Positions 1 through 6,432 of a stretch of 11,392 nt of DNA are shown in pieces. Made by a program: the position numbers and the translations under genes. This DNA comes from Candidatus Rifleibacteriota bacterium (GTDB taxonomy: Bacteria > Muiribacteriota > Ozemobacteria > Ozemobacterales > Ozemobacteraceae). The stretch spans positions 1 through 11,392 of the forward strand of contig JAQUZA010000066.1 in NCBI GenBank assembly GCA_028691595.1. Reading direction: 5' to 3'. Within the stretch, counting starts at the first letter, position 1. Every line of letters begins with the position of its first letter. The notes beneath the pieces were generated by a model. The model was not told the DNA's origin, ran no database searches, and saw only the letters and a program-made list of their open reading frames with translations.

Positions 1-447
1 CTGGCAAATTATCTAAAAAAGCTTTTTCCCAAATCGAAAACAAAGCTGGTCAATGAATTCATCGAATTCAATACTGACTCATTCTGTTTTCAGACTACGA
101 TTGACCGCATCGATTCACAGGCAGACGATGGTCTGGTGTTGATCGATTACAAAAGCGGAAAACGACTTCTCAGTCAGAGCGACCTGCTTACCGACCCGGT
201 TATTGCGGCAATCTGCGCCGCTGCAGACCACCGCTGGCCCGGAAAAGTCAAAAGTTACGCCTGTATATTTTTGCGACACAGCGAAGAAGTTCGAATCAAC
301 GTGAATGAGGCCCTGATCCGCAAAGGGCAGCAACTGCTGCAAAGCGTCGGCGAACAAATTCGCCGGAAAAACTTTGAGCCGCTTGGCGGGCCGGCCTGCG
401 CCAGTTGTATGCTCAACTCTGTCTGCGGCGAAAAACGCCTGATCGTT
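1..447 (+). other. PD-(D/E)XK domain 1 of 4 (C-terminal part only)
   Basis: This part of the nuclease-domain protein (residues 1-149) holds the second half of the first visible unit. It contains D35 in a TIDRID stretch, D49 and K51 in LIDYKSG, and the terminal cysteines C133, C136 and C142 spaced CX2CX5C. The upstream His and first cysteine would lie outside the window. The QxxxY motif that normally follows DYK is not recognisable. From the 237-256-residue period of the other units, roughly 90 residues of this domain are missing. Confidence 0.8.
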
Positions 448-2694
448 TCAATGTCGAAGATTCAGACCCTGCGCGAATGCCCGAGGCGTTATCAGTTCAG
501 ATATATAGACAAGGCTCCCGTCCCCGACAAAGAAAAGCCGGCTCTCGTTCTCTATCAGCTTTTACAATCAATGCTGCAGGAATATCTCAGCGGCGGCAAA
601 CTGATAGAAGCGGGCGCGCTGCTCGAAAAGGCTTCTTTGCGTCTCGAAAAGGAACCCGACCTCAGCCGGGAAGCCAGACAGGATGTAATGAGCAAGGCTT
701 ACTCTGCCTTCGACAACCTGAACAAGCTTATTAAACTGAGTTTTCCGAAGGTGCATTCTCTGGGTGAGCAAGCCAGAGTTGGCTTCGAAGATCTGGTGTT
801 AACGACCCGTTTCGACCGTATCGACCAGCTGGCCAACGGCAATTTTCATGTAATAATTTATAAAACAGCCAAAAAAGCCATGACCCCGCATGAAGCCAGA
901 CTCGATCTCAGTGGCATCTACAACTGGTTCATAGCCGATCGCCTCTATCCCGGCAGAATTGAAAAACTATCCTATATTTATCTGCTTACCGGCGATGTGG
1001 TTCCTTTCACACCAACGAATCAGGATATCGAGAAACTGAAACTTTCGTTAAGCGAATTCGTCAGAGAAAACCAGGAAGGAACCTTTGAGGGGCAACGCAA
1101 CCCACTGTGCGGCTATTGCGACTACCTCGACATCTGTGAAGACGCAAAAAGCATGTTGTTGTCGCCGAGCAAAATCAACTGTTTCCAGTCATGTGCCTTG
1201 AAATACCGCATGAAATATATCGACCGGGTGCCAAAAGAATCACGGCCAACACCCAACCTGAGCTTTGACCGCTCTATACACTTCGCCCTCAGGGATTTTC
1301 ACGAAAATTACGAACCAGGGCGGGTTAAAGCCAACCCCTTCAGGGGGATACTCAACAAATACTGGATTTCTGACGGCTACGCCGACCCTGAAGAAGAAGA
1401 ACGTTTCAGAGTCAGAGCCAATATCATGCTTGAAGATTACTTTAAAGGCCTTGACGGCAGCGAGAACCCGGTAATGTTTGAAGAAGCGGCCAAATGGAGC
1501 TGGAACGGCGTAGATACAGTGGTACAGATAGATCGCATCGATCAACTCCCTGACGGTAAGCTCGAAATCATCGACTACAAAACCGGAAAAAAAGTTCCGG
1601 ACGAACGTGTCATCAACGAGGATGCCAGCCTGATGAACATGTTTCTGGCTGCCAACCAGAAATGGCCCGGGCGCATTGCCAGGGTTTCCTATCATTTCAT
1701 GGCCAACAACAAGCGCTACAGCCTTGTACCCAGCGAAGATGACATCAAATTACACAAAATGAAAATGGCAGAGCTGGTTGGAGCCATAAACAAAAATGAA
1801 TTTGAGGCAAAGAAAGGTTCTCTCTGCGCCTGGTGTGAGTTTTATGGACCATGCCCCGAATGGAAGGTCAAGCCCCACGAAATGGCCGGTGAAACCCAGG
1901 AGCAATTCAGACAAAGAATCAGACTCAGCTATTCAAAAATGAGTCTGTATTTGAATTGCCCCAGGTCATATCGCAAGCTTTATATAGACAAAGTTCCGCC
2001 CAAGCCGCAGCCCTTCTTCAGTTTCGGAACAACGATCCACGAAACTTTTGAGCGGGTATATGACCCGACGAACCCCATTCCAAAACCCTCGCTCGAGAGG
2101 GTTCTTGAGATTTTCGATGAAGTGCGCATGACCCATCGTGAAGGCTTTGATTCTGACGCAACCGAAGAACAATACCGCCAGGATGGCATCAGACAGATAA
2201 CCAGGTATTACAACAGTTACATCAAGAATGTCGAATTCAAACCGGCGTATTCAATCGAAGACTACTTTGAGATTCCATGCGGCAAATATGCAGTAATGAC
2301 CGGTTTTATCGATCGTATCGACAAACTCGAAGATGGCACCTACGAAATTCTCGATTACAAAACCGAACCAACGATGCGCAGCCAGGATGCCGTTGACCAC
2401 GACAAACAGCTGAGCATCTACTACTGGGCCTGCGAAGACACCCTTGGGCTTAAAATCAGCAAATTATCACTGTTGATGCTTGATCACGATGTAAAAATCG
2501 AGACGACGCGCACCCGTGATGATATTCCCAAGGTTGTTGAAACCATCGACAGCACAGCCTATGAGATGATTCACGAAAAAGAGTTCGCACCAAGAAAGAA
2601 CAAATACTGCAAGAGCTGCGATCATTTACATGATTGTCCGCTTCGCGATGAAGTTCTTGCTGATGAATCCCTGATTTCGATGAAAAAATTCTGA
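1..2694 (+). CDS. Tandem PD-(D/E)XK (RecB/AddB/Cas4-like) Fe-S nuclease-domain protein, 5' end missing
   Basis: The reading frame is open from the first base, so the gene starts left of the window; 897 residues are visible (numbered from nt 1). Four consecutive homologous units are seen. Each complete unit begins with an S-x-SK...C(P)xxY segment followed by YIDKxP-like residues, carries a DRID motif and a (D)YK motif, and ends with CX2CX5C. This is the layout of the RecB-type nucleases of AddB and Cas4, in which one upstream and three downstream cysteines hold a 4Fe-4S cluster and H, D, D/E and K bind metal and cut DNA. Domain 4 (642-897) has H680, D771, D785, K787, Q803/Y807 and C653/870/873/879. 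Domain 3 lacks the Q/Y pair; domain 2 lacks His and the second Asp. DNA binding or processing in the cytoplasm is inferred. No helicase motif is visible, but the N-terminus is absent. No cas genes lie nearby. The family is clear; the biological role is not. Confidence 0.88.
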   Translation: MANYLKKLFPKSKTKLVNEFIEFNTDSFCFQTTIDRIDSQADDGLVLIDYKSGKRLLSQSDLLTDPVIAAICAAADHRWPGKVKSYACIFLRHSEEVRINVNEALIRKGQQLLQSVGEQIRRKNFEPLGGPACASCMLNSVCGEKRLIVSMSKIQTLRECPRRYQFRYIDKAPVPDKEKPALVLYQLLQSMLQEYLSGGKLIEAGALLEKASLRLEKEPDLSREARQDVMSKAYSAFDNLNKLIKLSFPKVHSLGEQARVGFEDLVLTTRFDRIDQLANGNFHVIIYKTAKKAMTPHEARLDLSGIYNWFIADRLYPGRIEKLSYIYLLTGDVVPFTPTNQDIEKLKLSLSEFVRENQEGTFEGQRNPLCGYCDYLDICEDAKSMLLSPSKINCFQSCALKYRMKYIDRVPKESRPTPNLSFDRSIHFALRDFHENYEPGRVKANPFRGILNKYWISDGYADPEEEERFRVRANIMLEDYFKGLDGSENPVMFEEAAKWSWNGVDTVVQIDRIDQLPDGKLEIIDYKTGKKVPDERVINEDASLMNMFLAANQKWPGRIARVSYHFMANNKRYSLVPSEDDIKLHKMKMAELVGAINKNEFEAKKGSLCAWCEFYGPCPEWKVKPHEMAGETQEQFRQRIRLSYSKMSLYLNCPRSYRKLYIDKVPPKPQPFFSFGTTIHETFERVYDPTNPIPKPSLERVLEIFDEVRMTHREGFDSDATEEQYRQDGIRQITRYYNSYIKNVEFKPAYSIEDYFEIPCGKYAVMTGFIDRIDKLEDGTYEILDYKTEPTMRSQDAVDHDKQLSIYYWACEDTLGLKISKLSLLMLDHDVKIETTRTRDDIPKVVETIDSTAYEMIHEKEFAPRKNKYCKSCDHLHDCPLRDEVLADESLISMKKF
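448..1158 (+). other. PD-(D/E)XK domain 2 of 4, degenerate active site
   Basis: Residues 150-386 form a complete unit with all four predicted cluster cysteines (C160, C370, C373, C379) and D272 in FDRID. The position matching the catalytic His of domains 3 and 4 is Q189, and the Asp of the IDYK motif is I286 (VIIYKT), although K288 remains. The domain is therefore probably not a working nuclease, yet it keeps the iron-sulfur fold signature, which suggests a structural or DNA-binding role. Confidence 0.75.
1159..1923 (+). other. PD-(D/E)XK domain 3 of 4
   Basis: Residues 387-641 carry C398, H427, D511 (QIDRID), D525 and K527 (IIDYKTG), and C609, C612 and C618. The metal-binding set looks intact. 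The QxxxY position after DYK aligns with S543 and M547, so that motif is lost. A charged linker of about 20 residues (roughly 620-641) separates it from domain 4. Confidence 0.78.
1924..2691 (+). other. PD-(D/E)XK domain 4 of 4, complete motif set
   Basis: Residues 642-897 begin with LSYSK and CPRSY (C653), then H680 in GTTIHE, D771 in GFIDRID, D785/K787 in ILDYKT, Q803 and Y807 in QLSIYY, and C870, C873, C879. This matches every expected motif of RecB-like nucleases of the AddB/Cas4 class and is the best candidate for an active nuclease domain in the visible protein. Confidence 0.82.
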
Positions 2695-2720
2695 TCAGGG
2701 GGCGACGAATTATTTATTCT

Positions 2721-3344
2721 TCAGGGAACAAAAGTCAGCTCAAATGACAGAGTGTTTGTTTTCTGATGGTTGATGTACATATAGAAAATCATCTGATGCA
2801 CGCCCAGCGGGGCACTGGCAATATCATTGTGCGCAAACGGGATCTCTGCGCCCCATTGGCCCGCTGTTTCGTCAGTGCCAATTCTGGTGGGGATCGAAAT
2901 CGGCACAGAAAACTTCGCATAAAAAGCCTCGGTATCGGAAGCAACACAGGGAATTTCAGTGGTGGTAGCAATGGTTGTCTGCCACGCTAACCCGGCCCTG
3001 ATATCTTTACTTATAGTAGCGACATCAGAGGCAATCACCCCTATTGGTTCGGTTTTGGGGTCTTGAATAGTACGCACAAAACCCACATAAGCCGTAGCGG
3101 TTGAAACCGTGTTAGGGCTGACCCAGTCGCAGGTCAGGCGGAGAATTCCGCCGCTGCATTTCGAGATACTGGTGGCATAGGTTTTCAGATTCTGAACGGT
3201 TGGTGTAACGTATGACCAGGGCGGCAGGGGTTCTTCTATAGCCCCTGATTTGTCGGTACATCCCACTGCCAGAGCAGCGAAAAGGCCAACAATAATGGCC
3301 AGAATTTTTTTTCCATAAGAAAATTGTGCCAGCAGTTTTTTCAT
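2721..3344 (-). CDS. Small lipoprotein of unknown function
   Basis: The 207-residue product starts with a basic n-region (MKK...GKK), a hydrophobic stretch around residues 14-27 and a lipobox ending in C29 (LAVGC). This is a type II signal peptide, so Lgt/LspA processing and membrane anchoring are expected. Residue +2 is Thr rather than Asp, which under the usual Lol rule favours the outer membrane. The mature part has Cys 63, 72 and 133 and alternates polar and hydrophobic residues as in a beta-sandwich, but I recognise no family. The start is supported by an AAGGGGA ribosome binding site a few bases upstream. The gene converges with the nuclease-domain gene (26 bp apart) and diverges from the oligopeptidase gene. 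I saw no clear promoter of its own. Confidence 0.75.
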   Translation of the reverse strand: MKKLLAQFSYGKKILAIIVGLFAALAVGCTDKSGAIEEPLPPWSYVTPTVQNLKTYATSISKCSGGILRLTCDWVSPNTVSTATAYVGFVRTIQDPKTEPIGVIASDVATISKDIRAGLAWQTTIATTTEIPCVASDTEAFYAKFSVPISIPTRIGTDETAGQWGAEIPFAHNDIASAPLGVHQMIFYMYINHQKTNTLSFELTFVP

Positions 3345-3494
3345 ACTTCCCCTTATCGGAAGAAAGCGAAGTCAAATTGAGCAAAAGGTAACATTTATTG
3401 AGTGCTCATAAGGCTGGTCGAATATTTTGTTTGGCAATGACAGCGAAACAATCTAGAATATCTGCATTAAATTGCTATATGGAAAGGAATTCTT
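3345..3494. other. Divergent intergenic region between lipoprotein and prlC
   Basis: This 150-bp AT-rich stretch separates two divergently read genes. It contains the prlC promoter and both ribosome binding sites. For the lipoprotein gene I found no convincing -35/-10 pair at standard spacing. No ORF, repeat or structured RNA is evident. Confidence 0.6.
3431..3459 (+). promoter_or_regulatory. Sigma-70-type promoter for the M3 oligopeptidase gene
   Basis: TTGGCA at 3431-3436 (5 of 6 with TTGACA) is followed after exactly 17 bp by TAGAAT at 3454-3459 (5 of 6 with TATAAT). Transcription would start near 3466 and leave a leader of roughly 30 nt containing the AAAGGA ribosome binding site at about 3483-3488. 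Position, spacing and match are all good; activity is inferred. Confidence 0.6.
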
Positions 3495-5576
3495 ATGAGT
3501 ATTCACAATAATCCTCTGATGGCACGTGAAGGCTTACCCAGATTCGACAAGATTACGCCCGAACACGTTATACCCGCCATGGAAGCTACCCTTGCCGAGG
3601 TAGAATCTCAGCTGCAGAAAATTGAGGCAAACATCATTCCGACATGGGAAGGCCTTTGTCAGCCACTTGAAGAACTCGACACCCCTTTTGAATACACCTG
3701 GGGAGTGATCAACCACCTTGTAAGTGTTAAAAATTCAGATGCGTTGCGTAAAGCACATCAGGAAGTTCTGCCCAAAGTTATCGATTTCAGCCTGCGTATG
3801 TCTCAGAGCAAGCCGATTTATCAGGGCCTGAAAAAGCTGCAGGCGAGCGCCGAATTTGCCTCTCTCAGTGACGCACGCCAACGCATCATTGAAAAGAAGA
3901 TAAAATCTGCCGAACATGCTGGTGTAGGCCTTGAAGGCAAGGTTAAAGAACGCTTCAACGAGATCATCAACCGCAAGTCAAAACTTGCTACTGATTTTTC
4001 CAACAATGTTCTCGACGCAACCAAAGCCTATGAATTGATAATCACCAGCAAATCAGATACAGAGGGCTGGCCAAACAATCTCAAACAGCTCGCTGCCCAG
4101 TCTTATGCCAGAGAAAAAGGTGCAGAAGGGCAGAAGGCCGACCCGGAAAACGGGCCATGGAGAATCACTCTCGACTACCCCAGTTCAGGCCCATTTATGC
4201 AGCACAGTCGCAATCGTGAGCAACGACAGCAGGTCTATCATGCCATGATGACCCGTGCTTCAGGCGAAAAATTTGATAATTCTGCCATAATCAGTGAATT
4301 GCTCAAACTGCGCCGTGAAGAGGCACAGATTCTTGGCTTTAAAACCTTTGCCGAACTCAGCCTCGACACGAAAATGGCTCCCGATGTGGCAACGGTCGAA
4401 AAGATGTTTGCCGAGCTCGAAAAACCAGCCAGGCCTTTTGCCGAAAAAGAGCTTGAAGAATTAAAAAAGCTGGCAGCCGAATCAGGGCAGAAAGAGCCTC
4501 TCATGCACTGGGATTCAGCATTCTGGGCAGAAAGACTTCGCGAAAAGCTTTATGACTTTACTGACGATCAGCTGCGGCCCTATTTTCCGCTGCCACGCGT
4601 TCTCGATGGTTTATTCGGCCTGACCGAACGACTGTTTGGCGTAAAAATCACGCGGTCACAACAGAAAGATGTGCCAAAATGGCATGAAGATGTGCAGTTC
4701 TTCGATATAAACGACGAAACCGGCAACACCATCGCCCATTTTTACCTCGACCCCTATTCTCGACCGGCCGAAAAGCGCGGTGGCGCATGGATGAACGAAT
4801 GCTTCGGCCGTCGAATTATCAATGGCAAGCCCAGACTGCCGGTCATTTATCTTGTCTGTAACGGTACCCCGCCGGTGGATGGCAAGCCATCTCTCATGAG
4901 CTTCAACGAAGTGACAACTTTGTTTCATGAATTCGGTCATGGTTCACAGGGCATGCTGACTGTTATCGATGAGGCTGAAGCTGCCGGTATCAACGGTGTC
5001 GAATGGGATGCGGTCGAACTTGCCAGCCAGTTCATGGAAAACTGGTGCTACAATCGCCCTACTCTTCTCAGCATGGCCAAACATTATGAAACGGGCGAAA
5101 CCCTCCCCGATTCACTGTTCGAAAAAATCAAGGCCTCCAAAAACTTCAGAGCCGGCTCAGTAATGCTGCGGCAGCTTGAATTCAGCAAAACTGATATGTA
5201 TCTGCATCATTACTTTGATGTCAATGGCAACGAATCGCCCTTTGCGGCTGCCAGGCGCATAGCTGCCGAAACCAGCGTTATGCCTCCCTACGAACACGAG
5301 AAATTCTTGTGCAGTTTCTCGCATATTTTCTCTGGTGGTTATTCAGCTGGTTACTACAGCTACAAATGGGCTGAAGTTCTAAGCTCTGATGCCTTCGCAG
5401 CTTTTGAAGAAGCCGGTCTCGATAACGAGGAAGCTGTTAGAAGGCTTGGGCGCAAATATCGTGACACTATTCTGGCTCTTGGTGGCAGCAAACACCCGAC
5501 AGACGTTTATCGACTGTTTCGTGGTCGTGATGCTTCAACAGAAGCTCTATTGAGGCACTCGGGCCTCAAAAACTGA
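3495..5576 (+). CDS. prlC: M3-family zinc oligopeptidase (oligopeptidase A type)
   Basis: This 693-residue protein is close in length to E. coli oligopeptidase A (about 680). The zinc site is H478-E-F-G-H482 with the third ligand E508 in VEWDAVELASQF, the arrangement of thimet oligopeptidase/OpdA enzymes. The conserved C-terminal substrate-binding block (SHIFSGGYSAGYYSY) is present. The helical N-terminal half, starting NPLMAREGLPRFDKI, also matches OpdA. It should be a soluble cytoplasmic endopeptidase that degrades short peptides, including cleaved signal peptides. There is no signal sequence. ATG at 3495 is preceded by AGGA with 6-nt spacing and by a good promoter, so it is likely the first gene of its transcript. 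M3 assignment is near certain. The choice of OpdA over Dcp is based on the N-terminal motif and length. Confidence 0.95.
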   Translation: MSIHNNPLMAREGLPRFDKITPEHVIPAMEATLAEVESQLQKIEANIIPTWEGLCQPLEELDTPFEYTWGVINHLVSVKNSDALRKAHQEVLPKVIDFSLRMSQSKPIYQGLKKLQASAEFASLSDARQRIIEKKIKSAEHAGVGLEGKVKERFNEIINRKSKLATDFSNNVLDATKAYELIITSKSDTEGWPNNLKQLAAQSYAREKGAEGQKADPENGPWRITLDYPSSGPFMQHSRNREQRQQVYHAMMTRASGEKFDNSAIISELLKLRREEAQILGFKTFAELSLDTKMAPDVATVEKMFAELEKPARPFAEKELEELKKLAAESGQKEPLMHWDSAFWAERLREKLYDFTDDQLRPYFPLPRVLDGLFGLTERLFGVKITRSQQKDVPKWHEDVQFFDINDETGNTIAHFYLDPYSRPAEKRGGAWMNECFGRRIINGKPRLPVIYLVCNGTPPVDGKPSLMSFNEVTTLFHEFGHGSQGMLTVIDEAEAAGINGVEWDAVELASQFMENWCYNRPTLLSMAKHYETGETLPDSLFEKIKASKNFRAGSVMLRQLEFSKTDMYLHHYFDVNGNESPFAAARRIAAETSVMPPYEHEKFLCSFSHIFSGGYSAGYYSYKWAEVLSSDAFAAFEEAGLDNEEAVRRLGRKYRDTILALGGSKHPTDVYRLFRGRDASTEALLRHSGLKN

Positions 5577-5602
5577 GAAAACCGCACCCTATCCTTAAAG
5601 AG

Positions 5603-5626
5603 GCCGCCCCCAGCAACGGGGGCGGC
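5603..5626 (+). terminator. Perfect 9-bp GC hairpin between prlC and rhomboid (terminator or RBS-masking leader)
   Basis: GCCGCCCCC (5603-5611), loop AGCAAC (5612-5617), then GGGGGCGGC (5618-5626). The stem is perfect. A run of six T occurs only at 5638-5643, 11 bases after the stem and already inside the rhomboid gene, so this is not a textbook intrinsic terminator. The 3' arm holds the only G-rich SD-like sequence before the rhomboid ATG. It could end prlC transcripts, stabilise their 3' end, or limit rhomboid translation. Confidence 0.6.
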
Positions 5627-5634
5627 ATAAATTA

Positions 5635-6432
5635 ATGTTTTTTCCTCTGCATGATCAGAACAATGAAACAGTTAAAACAGTACCGATAGTCAGTTACACG
5701 ATCATCGGGCTGTGCCTGCTTGTGCACCTCTATTCCGTGATTCTAGGGATCGGCCCGACCGGGCGGGCAAATCTGGTTCATTTTATTTACCGTCACGGGC
5801 TGGTTCCACAGGCGTTTTTTGCCGAAGAAGCCACGTATAAGATTCCAATGCAGAACTTTCTGCCACCGGCCGACCAAAAGGCCGAGAGTCAAGTCTCAGA
5901 ACTTCAGGCCGAACTATTATCAGAAATTCTCACAGTAAAGTCATCAGGCTTCTGGTTATGGCTGATGCCCCTGACTTGTATGTTCATGCATGCCGGCTGG
6001 ATGCATCTGCTTACCAACATGTGGTTCTTCTGGATTTTTTCGGACAATGTTGAAGAAAGGCTTGGACTACCGCTATTTGCGGCATTTTATCTGATCGTGG
6101 GCGTGGTATCGAGCCTGGCGCACGCAGTTTTGCAGAGCACCTCAGGGGTTCCCATGATTGGAGCGAGCGGAGCAGTCAGCGGAGTAATGGGAGCCTATCT
6201 GATACTATTTCCAAGAAACAAGATAACCAGCTATTTTTGCCCGATCTGGTTTTTTATCAGGCGTATCGATGTTCCGGCGATTGTGGTGCTTGGCTGCTAC
6301 CTGCTGCTGAACATGCTGCAAATGTCACAATCGAGCCGAATAGGGGCAAACGTCGCTTTTGACGCTCACATTTTCGGCTTTCTGGCAGGGGTTGGTCTGG
6401 CGACACTCTATAAACGCTCAGGAAAAGCCTGA
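5635..6432 (+). CDS. Rhomboid-family intramembrane serine protease
   Basis: The 265-residue integral membrane protein begins in the way common to bacterial rhomboids (FPLHDQN...TVPIVSY). It shows H124-x3-N128 in HAGWMHLLTN, the catalytic Ser in G176-A-S178-G, and the catalytic His H245 in AHIFGFLAG. Together these give the Ser-His dyad and oxyanion residues of rhomboid proteases. About six membrane segments are visible (near 18-38, 107-120, 125-137, 146-166, 175-192 and 211-228), with a last one at 243-258. Between the first and second segments lies an unusually long polar stretch (about 60-105) with a helical, Glu/Gln-rich part. It cuts membrane-protein substrates within or near the bilayer; the target is unknown. 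The only SD-like sequence is inside the upstream hairpin. Its stop codon directly abuts the stop of the convergent HEAT gene. Confidence 0.92.
   Translation: MFFPLHDQNNETVKTVPIVSYTIIGLCLLVHLYSVILGIGPTGRANLVHFIYRHGLVPQAFFAEEATYKIPMQNFLPPADQKAESQVSELQAELLSEILTVKSSGFWLWLMPLTCMFMHAGWMHLLTNMWFFWIFSDNVEERLGLPLFAAFYLIVGVVSSLAHAVLQSTSGVPMIGASGAVSGVMGAYLILFPRNKITSYFCPIWFFIRRIDVPAIVVLGCYLLLNMLQMSQSSRIGANVAFDAHIFGFLAGVGLATLYKRSGKA

Noticed and set aside
1240..1695. 151-codon open frame on the minus strand inside the nuclease-domain gene
   Set aside because: It lies entirely opposite a gene with clear conserved motifs, shows no recognisable domain and has the composition expected of an antisense shadow.
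1..2694. Cas4-like nuclease domains as part of a CRISPR adaptation locus
   Set aside because: No direct-repeat array and no cas1, cas2 or effector gene is present in the window; tandem domains are not typical of Cas4.
2668..2701. CCCTGAT...ATCAGGG inverted repeat at the end of the nuclease-domain gene as a terminator
   Set aside because: Arms are only 7 bp, the loop is 18 nt and no T-run follows on either strand.
3345..3494. Promoter for the lipoprotein gene in the divergent region
   Set aside because: Candidate boxes such as TTGCCA with TTATGA are 20 bp apart and others match poorly, so no call was made.
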